From positions 25,915,854 through 25,979,853 of the forward strand of contig CM046349.1 in the NCBI GenBank assembly GCA_025403435.1: DNA of 64,000 nt. The letters are read 5' to 3'. Shown in pieces: positions 13,001-23,348 of the stretch. Both the position numbers and the translations under genes were made by a program. The DNA comes from Artocarpus heterophyllus. Taxonomy: Eukaryota; Streptophyta; Magnoliopsida; Rosales; Moraceae. Position 1 is the first letter of the stretch, and every line of letters starts with the position of its first letter. Under the pieces are notes generated by a model. It had not been told where the DNA came from, did no database searches, and was given only the letters and a program-made list of their open reading frames with translations.

Positions 13001-14300
13001 GAATTATAAGAGGCGATTTAGATTCAGATTGAGGCTTAAGCCTCAATGCAAAATTTGAACGCCTCTCATTGAGGCGGGCCTCAAGGCGCAATCTATTGCA
13101 CAATTTTATACCATGTTTGAATGCAAACAAAATAAGTTTTAGATGTTATCTCTAATTTATGGAAGCAGAATAATCAAACTTTTAAAATATTGGAACTCGG
13201 AATGAAGTACATTCTACTAGTTTTTGCTTTAGGTCTTCCAGATATATGACATGGTTTCTAATTTTCTTTTTATCTGTGTACAGTGGTTCAAGAAACTTAA
13301 CAGCTTTAGCTTGTATATAACGTTGAGTATGGTAGTGGATACCGTGGCATACAGTGATATTATTACTCATATGTGCGTGTATAGATGCAGGCATGCAGCA
13401 TATTTCTAAAATGTCTCCTAATCTTCCCTAATATGTAGAATTATGTCCAAGGAATTTGGAAAACAGAAATCAATATTGATACTAAATTGCAAAAAATTTA
13501 CAATATTGAGAAATTCAGCTAACTACCACCTTTCTCTTCTTGAAGGCACCGGCAGCTTATCCATATCCAGACCCTTACTATAGAAGCATCTTTGCCCCCT
13601 ATGATGCACAATCCTATCCTCCGCAGCCTTATGGTGGACAACCCATGGTAGGCTCTTGCACATTCAATACACTGGACTTCAGTTCCATAAAATGGAAGTT
13701 TACTTGTAGTTGAAATCTTAGGTTTTACTAAAATTATAATTATAGTTACCAATCCGAACTTTGTTCAGGTCCATCTTCAGTTGATGGGAATCCAGCAAGC
13801 GGGAGTTCCGTTGCCATCAGATGCAGTTGAGGAACCTGTCTTTGTGAATGCTAAACAATATCATGGCATATTACGACGCCGACAATCCCGTGCAAAAGCA
13901 GAATCAGAAAATAAGGCTCTCAAGTCTAGAAAGGTAATGTCGTGAACTATGAATTTATTCCCTCTTCCTGCTTCAGTAGGTTTAATTTTTGTGTGTGCAT
14001 GCAAATTTATGTTGGTTTGATCACTGCTGGTTCTCCAGGCTTTTATTGTTTGCCTGTTTGTTCCAAGTTTTTCACTGTCAAATTTTATAACTCAATTCCG
14101 CACCTCTCTTGCAGCCATACTTGCATGAATCTCGACATTTGCATGCATTAAGAAGAGCCAGAGGATGTGGGGGTCGTTTTCTTAATTCAAAGAAAAATGA
14201 AAAGCAACAGGATGAAGTGGCATCAGGTAACAAATCACAGCCCAATATCAATCCGAACTCAGATAAAAGTGAACGAGCCCCTGCAGATGGTACATCGTAA
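10044..14300 (+). CDS. Nuclear transcription factor Y subunit A (CCAAT-binding), NF-YA7/NF-YA4-like
   Basis: NF-YA is the subunit of the heterotrimeric NF-Y complex that reads CCAAT boxes; it joins an NF-YB/NF-YC histone-fold dimer in the nucleus. Coding exons are 10044-10071, 10653-10798, 13546-13647, 13769-13933 and 14115-14300, all with GT-AG borders, joining to 208 codons. The donor of the second exon could instead be at 10796, removing one Val. Residues 113-137 ([20 protein letters not shown]...) form the helix that contacts NF-YB/YC. Residues 148-172 ([20 protein letters not shown]...) form the DNA-binding half with its His and Arg residues. The segment around 60-70 ([17 protein letters not shown]) and the short N-terminus resemble the Arabidopsis NF-YA4/NF-YA7 group. 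The ATG is the first in frame after the exon 2 acceptor. The gene appears intact. Confidence 0.93.
11810..11827. repeat. (CT)n microsatellite in NF-YA intron
   Basis: About nine CT units lie in the second large intron. There is no sign of a role in splicing. Confidence 0.85.
12587..13113. mobile_element. Non-autonomous inverted-repeat insertion in NF-YA intron
   Basis: The 527-bp segment starts TGTTTTAAAATGTGCAATAG and its reverse complement starts TGGTATAAAATTGTGCAATAG, giving roughly 20-bp inverted termini. It is flanked by TGTTTGGATGCAA (12574-12586) and TGTTTGAATGCAA (13114-13126), a 13-base direct repeat with one mismatch. The interior is rich in GAGGC and GCCTC words. No ORF is present. 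It lies within the spliced-out part of NF-YA. The long direct repeat does not fit the common 2, 3 or 8 bp duplications, so the class is uncertain. Confidence 0.65.
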
Positions 14301-14870
14301 TTACTCTGGAAGAATCATTGAAGGGGCCAGAAGCAGTTAGTCATCGACAATGATAGGATTATAAGATCCATACCAGCCTTAGTGGCCAATGTTCATGACG
14401 GCTCTATACTTCCAAAGTCCGTAGTGTGTATAGTTTTTCTAAGTGCTAAACTTGTAGGAACGGTAGATCAAGCAGGCAGTTTCTTTGAAGACCATGATAG
14501 TTTCCTTCTTCTCAGATGGACTCCAGTCTGGCCTTTGTTCTTTTCCCGAGGGAACGATCAGCCAGTGTGCTTTTTCAACAGCTCTTCTCTTTAGACCTTT
14601 AGTGAGGCTAAAAACTTCTTTTTTAACAAAAAGTCGATAGTCCTAGTAGGTGGCTTGATTATATGTGTCGTTGGCTTAGAAGATATCAAGATTAGCTGTT
14701 GTGATGTGGTATTAGTTTCATTCCATTATTGTCAAACTGATGAAATAAGTTGAAGGGTTTAACTTGAATTGGTGTTGACTCAAGAAATGGTTTGCTACAA
14801 ATGCCATGTTATGCTGGATAAGTAGCTGATTACAACTGAAATGGATCTCTCCTTTTCTTGGTATTTATCA
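14301..14870 (+). other. NF-YA 3' UTR (approximate)
   Basis: Sequence downstream of the TAA stop with no further splice pattern. The 3' end is not marked clearly and the boundary is a guess. I looked for a miR169 target site, which many NF-YA mRNAs carry here, and saw none; members of the NF-YA4/NF-YA7 group are known to lack it. Confidence 0.45.
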
Positions 14871-16892
14871 TTTTGGGCGTGGGAGAGTGGATGTGGGATG
14901 GGATGTCCATAAGTTAGAGCTCTTGATCTAACCTCTCAAGTTATTTGACTTGAGAACATTCTATTGTCGCCATAAAACAGAGGGTTTGCTGAAAATTGAA
15001 TTTGACTAACCTTTGTTTGTCACAATATTAAAGGAGCGAGGACTGAAAAGTGTTGCATTGCTATCGAGAAAGTTGTTGTCATCTTAGGCTGCATAGTCAA
15101 GATATTGCATCGTAGTTTTATTTTATGTTACACTTAATTCTAGGCAATATAATTTATTACAACCAAAATACTTGGTAGTAGAGGGCCTTGCATGATGCAG
15201 ATTAATTCTTGAACATGGAAATATGTAAGGCCATTTATCGGTCATGCTGCTAATTTTTATCGGTTCAATTACGGACCGACACCTTGGTTTTGAAATTTCT
15301 TAAAAACCGAACACCGACTGGAGGAGGAAAATATGCTAATTCGGTGAACCCTTTTTTTTTCAAACGGTTAGTCGTCGGTGCCCGTCTTCTACTGTTGTGG
15401 GTTGGAGAGCAGCAATGGAGCTCAAAGGAGAAGCGAGGGCAGTGGCAAGGATGGCCTAGGGCGAGCTAAGTGTGTGTGGCTTGAGCCTGGGGGAACTTTA
15501 GACGTTTGCCACATATAAAAAACTTAGATTGAAATGTTCCACAACAAAAAAACTTTTTGAAAAAGTGCTACATTGTCATATCAATTTATTTAGTATACTC
15601 TCTAACTATCGCTTCTTTTAAGACGTGATTCTATTCCACGTGTTAAATAGAAGCTAAAAATAAACCCTAAACTAATTTGGGGTATTTTTAGTCCATATAA
15701 TCACTATTTTTCTAACCATTGTGGGAAAAAATATAAGAGCTTCTTTAGTTGTGGCATAATTTAATCGACACCAAAAATTAGTAGCATTTTTTCTAATTTT
15801 CTCAAGCCCGAGTGCAAAAGTGATTGGGCTTGGGCATGGGTTAGCTTGTGCTAGGCATGAGTGCACTTAGTTTGGACCTGTTAGTAGTCTTTTAAAAATA
15901 TATGAAAATTATTTTGTTTTGAGAAATAAAAATTTTTGGAGAATAGTACTGATTTGTCTAAGATAGTGCAAAAATATTTCCACCAAATCGGACAGGGTTT
16001 CAAAATGCCAAGTTTAAAAGAAGCAAAAAAAAAGTTTAAGACATGGAAGGAAATACTAGCAGAGGGGCGGTAGCTAGGAAGGGAAGGGAAGGGAGCAGGG
16101 AGAGGTAACGCTGTGGCAGACTTAAAGATGGGAGAGTGCTAAAGCTGGGGAAGGACAAAATGTCGGTTTTGATTTCAAATCGGATGGAAAAAGCTCAAAA
16201 TTATTGGTCTCGGAATTGGGCTACTTAGTTTGTCACTAATTTTCTAGCTGTAATGCTGTATCGTTCAATATCACTTAGTTAACGTCAATTCTCAATCCTT
16301 TTGAACAACCCTACAAATATGCAATGTCTTAATCAGGTCATGAACAGGCTCCTTTTTTCTTAATTTAGGAAGTGGCATTTCTTTATAGGGATCTAGGGTT
16401 TTTAATCCCTCATTTATTTGAGCATTTATCACTTAAAAATGTATATTTATCAATATTTAATAATTTCCAAAAAGATATTATGATGTTGGCGGTCATAAGT
16501 GGAGACTTGCAATATTTTAGTAGGTAAAACTAAGATGAACAAAAAATTATAGATAGATTACTACAAATACTTACCATGTATTTAAAAATATTTAGTTAAA
16601 AGAACACATTTCTTTTGAAATAGAAACTTCATTAAAATAAAGAGATAAATACACATATTTAAGAATATATAAATTGCATAAATAAATATTTACCAATATT
16701 TAGTGAAAAAAATCAATCAGCAAATATATCTTCTGCATTTACATATATTTACCGATTTGTATGACTTAATAAATGCATGACTTACCAATTTTTTTGATGA
16801 ATACATAATTTATGAATGTTCACCATTCATTTTTCTTATTATCAAGGTTTCCCTTATTTAAAAGAAAAAAAATCAAATCAGTCCTAAATTGA
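14871..16892. other. Intergenic, no gene seen
   Basis: AT-rich sequence. 15240-15480 has short open frames without a recognisable domain. Part of 15890-16000 (AAATAAAAATTTTTGGAGAATAG, then AAAATATTTCC) loosely echoes the MITE at 7585. 16430-16860 repeats words such as ATATTTACCAATATTTA. Nothing further can be supported. Confidence 0.4.
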
Positions 16893-16920
16893 AACCCTAA
16901 CCCTAACCCTAACCCTAACC
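16893..16920. repeat. Interstitial telomere-like CCCTAA repeat
   Basis: Four perfect tandem CCCTAA units follow AAA. The unit is the 6-base form, not the 7-base CCCTAAA usual at plant telomeres. Such tracts also occur as telo-box motifs near plant promoters; no gene start can be tied to it. Confidence 0.85.
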
Positions 16921-17595
16921 ACAAAACTCCCAATCTTTGTCCCTGGCTCCGGCTGCCACAACTATTTCCCACTGACGTAACAAATCTCTTGAGAAGATGA
17001 CAATGTTGTCATGAGAATTGTAACGAGTAGCAAACTTAGTGACTGTATCATCATGCAGTGCCTTGTCAAAATGTTCATAAAATGGTGCTTGGGGCATGGT
17101 CAGAATTTCAAAGTTTTTGTTTTAATAAACCAACAATGTGAAGACCCTCAAAAAACAAAATACAAAACAAAAACAAAAACAAAAACAAAAACAGCCATAC
17201 AAAGACATTTATGAAAAAAGAAAAAAGTGTAATTTTTTCAATTATTTTTTAAAAAATTCACTGCTTGCTATAATTTTCCAAAATTTTCCAAATTAAGTTT
17301 TAGTAAAACTAAACTCACTCTCTATTATCATATGTCAAATGCAGTACCCCATTAAGTATAAATCTTATCAAATAAATATTTATCTTATCAAAAAGATTTA
17401 GCAATAAAAAATCTTTTTGTTTTAAATAGATCAACTTCTCTTGATCAAACGTCAACTTGGGTTGTTTCCGTTTTCTGTTTTCTTTTTGGGTTGAAGAACG
17501 AAAGAAACTGCATTGGCGTGAAATTTTAGCTTGCTTTATGAGACCAAGCTAATTGCGCATTCGAAGAAGTGAAGTTGCAAGTCAATCATAAAAGC
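16921..17595. other. Intergenic, includes a (CAAAAA)n tract
   Basis: No gene is recognised. A CAAAAA hexamer microsatellite lies at about 17163-17193. The stretch ends at the 3' LTR of the Tat-type element. Confidence 0.45.
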
Positions 17596-18246
17596 TGTTG
17601 ATCCTTACCAGTGAGTGACCGCTGATCAACACCACGTGCGGCTGTGCACGGTATTCGGACGGCTCTTTCCTGCTCATCTAGGCCTACTTGGGCATACCTG
17701 CGACAAGAGGATGGATGTTTCGGAGGTAAAGGGGGACATCGATTTGGTGCTAGACAAGGGCTCTCGATGCTCAAAGCAGGTCTTGCTCAATAGAGTATGG
17801 GATCTAGCTAGTTGGGAAGGAGCATGTTGACCTCAAGCTGTAGTAAATGCACTCTATTTATATAGGCTATCACTCGAACCAGGTGTTAGGTGGGTTTTAC
17901 CCATGACCCGTGTGTCACATCAAAGTCTGTCAAAGGGTTGGTGACATGTGTCACAGCCTCCGTAGGTGGATCAGCCTCCATCTGACGGAGGAAGTGTGTC
18001 CATTTATTGACCTTCTGTGGTGAGTGGCTATCTGTCTGTAGGCTCTGACAATCCAACCCAAGCATGCGTCTTTCTAGAGGAGGCAAAGGTTTGCGTCGTG
18101 GCTAGCAGGGGCCCTATAGAGCACCTCGGAAGGAAGGGTTGAGGTCAAGAGGTTAAAGATTGCCTTCTTGATGACTTATGCTAAGTACAGTTGTCGAGCT
18201 ACCGAGGAGGCATTCCTCAAGGACGGCACTAAGTACACCCTCAACA
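17596..18246 (-). repeat. 3' LTR of the Tat-type element
   Basis: 651 bp, aligning along its length with 41849-42510. Shared landmarks on the plus strand are CAGTGAGTGACC/TAGTGAGTGGCC, GGCTCTTTC, CACTCGAACC, CCATGACCCGTGTGTCACAT and GGAGGCATTCCTCAAGGA. On the minus strand it starts TGTTGAGGG and ends GGATCAACA. Confidence 0.8.
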
Positions 18247-18262
18247 GTAGCCCCCTAGTGCA
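18247..18262 (-). other. Polypurine tract of the Tat-type element
   Basis: On the minus strand, CTAGGGGGCTAC immediately precedes the 3' LTR. This is the expected position of the plus-strand DNA primer and fixes the element's orientation. Confidence 0.6.
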
Positions 18263-18640
18263 CTTGGTCAGTGCTTAGTTTTGCAGACTATGCTGAGAAG
18301 GTGTGGTCGGCTCGAGTTGGCCTTCAGGCTGTGTCCCAGGGCGATGGAAGCTGAAGAGCCACGCGGTTAAGCTCGACGGGACACATGTCAACATGTGATT
18401 GGACGCTTCCCTGACGGGCGTAATCATTGTGTCTCTTCGATTTTTGTGTCTAAGTTTTGCGCCTAAGCTTTGGCTATAAAAAGGAGTTAACCCTCCATTG
18501 CGCCAGTGTGTTTGCACATCTAGACTTCAGAATCTTCGAGTTTTAGCTACTAAGCTTTAAGTCGTGACCTGAGGACTTAATACCTTTTCCTGAGCAACTT
18601 TAGACCTAGCAGCTAATTATCCCAAAGAGAATATTTAAAA

Positions 18641-19646
18641 ATGAGTTACCTAAGTGATTCCCAAAATGACATAGCCATTTCTTGGTCAAATAGTAGCACT
18701 GAGATCGACTAGTCAATGACCGAGGAGGTCGATGTTGAAGTGGTTTCATCTAGTCAGGGCGGTGTGGCCTGGATGGTTGAGATTCTTTGCCTTAGTGTTG
18801 GAACGGTACCAGAATAGGAGTTCTTAGACATGATCAACGGAAGGCACCCAGTCAAGTCATGCAGGGATGAGGACTCATACATCGGGGCAGCCGCCACAGG
18901 CACATCTTAGGTTACGGCTCAGGAATGCGCTAGCTTGGTGGCAACTGTTGATGTATTGAGCACCTCGAGCTGGGTAGCTAGGGCTTCCATCCCTATCATG
19001 AGCTAAGTGACCATCGACACCTCGGTCGGGGAGGATCGACCAGCCGAGGACATGAAGCTAAAAGTGAAGAGGTTGAGGATAGGCCTATCACAACTAGGGT
19101 CTTGGGGATGATCGCCTTTAGGAGAGCTCGGCCTGGCTAGGTTTCCACAGTGAGATATACGTTAGCTTTGATGCCAGGTAGGCTTGACGCTCTATGTTGG
19201 GAGTACCGAATCCCTGATGACATTGTACTTGTTTTGCCTAGTGAGGGGGACTCACCGCTAAACCCGTTGAAGGGGCATATCACACTGTACAGAGAATTCT
19301 TCTGAGCAGGACTCCACCTTCCTTTCCACCCTTTCCTACAGCAAGCGTTAAATGATTTAAATGTGTGCCCTACCTAGCTAAACTCCAATTGCTATCGCTC
19401 ATTGATCGGGATATACATCCTTTGGAGGTATTATCATGTGACCGAGATACCGTGGCAGGCCTTCAAGCAAATGTACAAGATGAAGCGGCTTCCTTGGTAG
19501 TCGGGCTAGTACTAGTTCACTAGCTTCAAGAAGAACTTTATCCTCGAAAATCCCAACTCAGAAAAACTTTGAAAGTTTGAGTGGTTCTTCATCGAGGGAA
19601 ATTACGCATCTAGGGCCGATGAGGTGGTGCCCAAGAACCAAGAAGT
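18641..19646 (+). pseudogene. Plus-strand extra ORF of the Tat element, part 1 (putative gypsy-type transposon domain)
   Basis: This ORF runs antisense to pol. From an ATG at 18641 it reads an acidic, serine-rich N-terminus (MSYLSDSQNDIAISW) and continues with stops. About 19150-19640 carries a segment like the Pfam family named Putative gypsy type transposon: WEYRIPDDIVLVLPSEGD, then GLHLPFHPFLQQAL, then RSLIGIYILWR. The copia element inserted at 19647 and the reading resumes at 29328 (...KNQEV then PKTFEQGHIWSK). Stops are mostly TAG or TGA in place of likely Gln or Arg codons. Extra ORFs in either orientation downstream of pol are known from Tat lineages (for example gene 23 of Grande); their function is not established. 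Confidence 0.65.
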
Positions 19647-21081
19647 TGTTAGACATGTATGCCCTAAGGAGTAAAAATGTAATAAGTTTTTGGAGACATT
19701 TTTACCAATAAAGAATTTATTCATTATTTATATACCAAATCTTGTCCTCTTTACGTTCATATTTGTTGAATGTATGTTAAGCAAACAATAGTCTGAGACT
19801 GTCGGTCTAAACCTTAAGAATTGGGCATATGATGGACGGATTAAACGGAAGACACGATTCTTAAGGTGATGGTTTAAATCATACGATCTGCAATCGAGGG
19901 AATAAACTTAGGTGCTTTATTCATGCAAAGATTGCTATGTTGTCTATATCCCTTTTGGGAGATGGGTTGTCTTGACCATCGGAGGTGGACTCCGTGAATA
20001 GAAACATTGGCACGTTGTCAAAAGTGATGATGTGTTGGATCGGGACATAAAGTGAATTAATTTGGATTAATAATTATGTCTCAGCAAATTGATTCACTTT
20101 AGACAATCATTTGTATTGTATCTAAATCCTGAGATGAATAGTGGGCCTGTTGTCTTGGATTGTGTCTTTTGATGTACCAAAGGGTGACACCCACATCTTA
20201 ATAGTGGTATACATGCCGGTACGTTGGAGGCGTGACTCTTGATAGTGTAGACCTGTTATTCATAGATATGAAATCTATAGCTCCTCTTTAGGAGTAATGA
20301 CATTCTCTTATATGTGTTATCCTGTAATTGGAAAACTGGAGCGCTCAACCATTTGGATACATAGATGTAACCGAATGGTATACTGTCATTGGATAGTAAG
20401 TTTTCTGATGGTGAGATAATGGAACGTAAGATAAAAATAATCGGGAAGGTAAGACAGAACTTATCCTTAAGCCGATTATGGATTATCATATGGGAATACG
20501 ATACACTATGATATGTCATGGAGACTTAGCTATACGAGCTTCGTAATTCTATGTAGTTCGAGAGTGTAGCTCTACGCTTTTAGTGGAGTAGTGTTGGAGT
20601 TGATAATTATGAAATGTATATCTGGGATATTAGGTTTCATAATTATTGGGAGCTTGAACTATATAGGTCCATTTGGTCCCCTTGGCTAGCTCACAACATC
20701 CTGTAACGACATGACGTATTTTTTCAATAATTGGTGACTTATGTCGGATTTATTAGATTGGTTAAAATTTGGAAGAATTAAATAATTCATGTCTGTTTAT
20801 TAGTTGAATTAATTTTGTAATAAATTAATTCAAGATAAACTTGTTGAATTATTAAGATCGGATAATTCTTGTCTGTTTATCGGTTGATTTAATTTTGGAT
20901 AAATTAGATCAAGATAAACTTGTAGAATTATTGGGAATTGATTTATTTTCTTAGAGATTATTTGGATAAAGTTTTTTTGATTAGATAACTTCTCTATTGG
21001 GTTATTTGAATTTAAACTGAGACTTTATCCTATAGAATCTCGGGTGAAAAATAAAAGATTCGCGAGATTTTTTATTCGACA

Positions 21082-21150
21082 GTTCGGCCTACCAATGGAC
21101 GGCCGATGGGACCTATTCAGCCTGTCGATCAAGTGGTTTGGCTTGCCGAT
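21082..21150. repeat. Palindrome array 3 (copia 5' LTR)
   Basis: Degenerate units AGTTCGGCCTACC, ATTCAGCCTGTCGATC and TTTGGCTTGCCGATC lie about 120-185 bases upstream of the TATA box, in U3. Confidence 0.75.
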
Positions 21151-21267
21151 CAATGAAGGATAAGATCACGCGTTTCCACACAGATCTTATCAGATATTGT
21201 TTCGAATTTGAGTCTAATCCGAATTTTGAGACCTAATCTGATGAGAACTGACCCTGAGACCAACCTC

Positions 21268-21275
21268 TATAAATA
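21268..21275 (+). promoter_or_regulatory. TATA box of copia 5' LTR
   Basis: TATAAATA in the context CCTCTATAAATAGGGAG, repeated in the 3' LTR at 28923-28930. It marks the likely U3/R boundary; the leader that follows is consistent with an LTR promoter. Confidence 0.75.
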
Positions 21276-21670
21276 GGGAGTGATTCTCACAAGTTACTCT
21301 GATCAATTGAGAGATTAAGAGAGATACTCTGCTAGTGAGAATTTGAAAACTCCCTGAGAGCTTTTGTTCATAAATCACGAACACTTGCTTTGGGTTCTCT
21401 CAATTGGTTAGAAGGAGAGTCACCAGTGGAAGAGCTGTACGTGTAAGCCCACACTCACTCCGGTCATGGATAGAGAATAGCAAAGAAGACCAGTTGGTTG
21501 AGGCTCTTCTGGAACATTATTTCTCTTCACATTTTGCGAGGGTTCTTCGGCACATAAAAGGTTAGTAAGACCTTGTTAATTTATGCATATAGTATGTCAA
21601 ATTTATGTTTTGGAAATTAGTCTGATGTAAAATTTTTAAAATTACACTGTGCACTATTTTTCCAACAAAT

Positions 21671-21687
21671 TGGTATAAAAGACATGG
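21671..21687 (+). other. Primer binding site of copia element (decayed)
   Basis: TGGTATAAAAGACATGG lies four bases after the LTR end. It resembles TGGTATCAGAGC, the site complementary to initiator tRNA-Met, with at least two changed bases. Confidence 0.7.
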
Positions 21688-23348
21688 TTTTTATATAAAT
21701 TTACGAGTTTGTGATCATGTTATATGGATAAATTTTGTGATCTTAATCTCTCTTATGCTTGAATTTAATTTTATACAGAGTTGGCACTCTAGGTTTTTAT
21801 AAATTATATATGTTGTCATGGATTATGTGGTAAATGTTTATTAATTAATTATGGTTGATTAAATTGTTGTTTAATTATTTATTAATTAATTAATTTATAC
21901 CGATTATGGTTCCTTAGAGGTTAGAATGTGTATCTAATTTTTTTTTCATGTAATTAGATGATAGACTATCATCTCCGTTTAAGAATTATTATTTATTTTA
22001 TATTTGTAAGAATTTTGTAATTAAATAATTATTCAGAGAAGACGGATCTAGAAGATTGGTGATGATGCTCCTAGGTATTTCTTGAGTCTTTAATTTTATG
22101 TTTTTGAATTGTTGAAAATAAAATTGATAAATTGCTTTAAAATTGTATTTTTTGGAATGAAGATTTCTGCTCGGTCGGCATGCCGAACATCACAGTTCGG
22201 CAGGCCGATGGTCACAAATTGGCAAGCCGGACGTGTGGTTCGGCAGGCCTTCAGTGGCGCAGAAATCGGCTGGCTTTGCCGGCAGGCTGAACTTCTAGTT
22301 CGGCAGGCTAAACTTTCATGGATTGGCAGGTCGATGGAACATGACCGGTAGGCCGATCACCCAGATCGGCCTGCGGACCGAGAGCTAGAAAATTTCCAGA
22401 AAAGGTGCAGTTTTTTCAAGTGCAATTTTAATTTTATTTTTGGGACAATTCTGAGAAACATTAAATTTAGATATGATCGAAAATATGAAGTGTTCAATTC
22501 ATACGAGATTGAAGACTTGAAGATGGAATTACATGAAGAAGGATACAACTTAAGGATTCAAGGATGAAGAATCAATAATATGTCTCGATTATTCTCTTGT
22601 AATCTTAGTTTTCTATTCTCTAGGGTGGAGCCATAATATTACGGTTATTATTATTATTTTGCCTGTAGCTTTGCTTGATTGCTTTGCTTGTCTGCATTAT
22701 AATATCATTTGCCATGTATATTGATAACATGTTATATAGAATAGGGAGTGCCGCTCATATTAAAATTGTTCATGCATATTCTTAAAATAAAACCTTGATT
22801 TCAAAAGATTGAGTGGGAGAAGGTTTTCGAAGAGAGAACCTAAGGTCTCCATCGTTGGTCCATAGGCAGAACATGGTGGTCCCAACCCCTAGGAAGGGAT
22901 TTTTATCATGTACCAGATTAGATCTCTGAGAGGATAAGGTATTTTAGCATGATTTATGGTTGCACACCCCTAGGTGGTGATTATAAATCATGGATAAAAT
23001 ATTAAAATGATAGTTATACACTCACGTTAATTTTATTATTAACCTCCTCTAGGAGCTCTGTTAATAAAATTAATGGCCAAAGAAACGATTATTAATATAT
23101 GCTGGATCATACGGGTCTTGGATGGCATATATTAATCAGGAGGGGATCCGTATTCCTGATTGAATTTGGTATGACTCCCTTAGGAGCTTGTTGAATTCTG
23201 AGTTGGGAATTATCATTGTAAGGTTGTGATATTTTCAAGGTTTTGACACATAAACACATTTGTATAATTTTTACATGATTGTGTTATCTTACGAAATTAT
23301 TATATGTTTGCTTATGTTTGGTATATAATTCTTTATTGTAGATTAAAA
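21688..23348 (+). other. Copia untranslated leader
   Basis: About 1.7 kb between the primer site and gag. It has no long ORF apart from one made by the repeat array at 22171-22380. The 22800-23220 part repeats short phrases such as CCCTAGG and CTTAGGAGC. Confidence 0.6.
22171..22380. repeat. Palindrome array 4 (copia leader)
   Basis: About nine degenerate units in 210 bp, spaced roughly 24 bases, for example GTTCGGCAGGCCGATGG, GTTCGGCAGGCCTTC and ATTGGCAGGTCGATGG. The last unit (GATCGGCCTGCGGACC) is in the opposite orientation. It lies between the primer site and gag, so it would be in the genomic RNA. Confidence 0.85.

Larger units (their letters stand above)
19647..21667 (+). repeat. 5' LTR of the copia element
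   Basis: 2,021 bp, TG...CA bounded, unusually long for copia. It has a TATA box at 21268 and a GC-rich palindrome array at about 21082-21150 upstream of it. Confidence 0.92.

Noticed and set aside
14301..14870. miR169 target site in the NF-YA 3' UTR
   Set aside because: No match to the expected site was found; this NF-YA subgroup is known to lack it.
22171..22380. Repeat array resembling a CRISPR array
   Set aside because: Repeats are degenerate, spacers vary and are very short, the context is a plant retrotransposon, and there are no cas genes.
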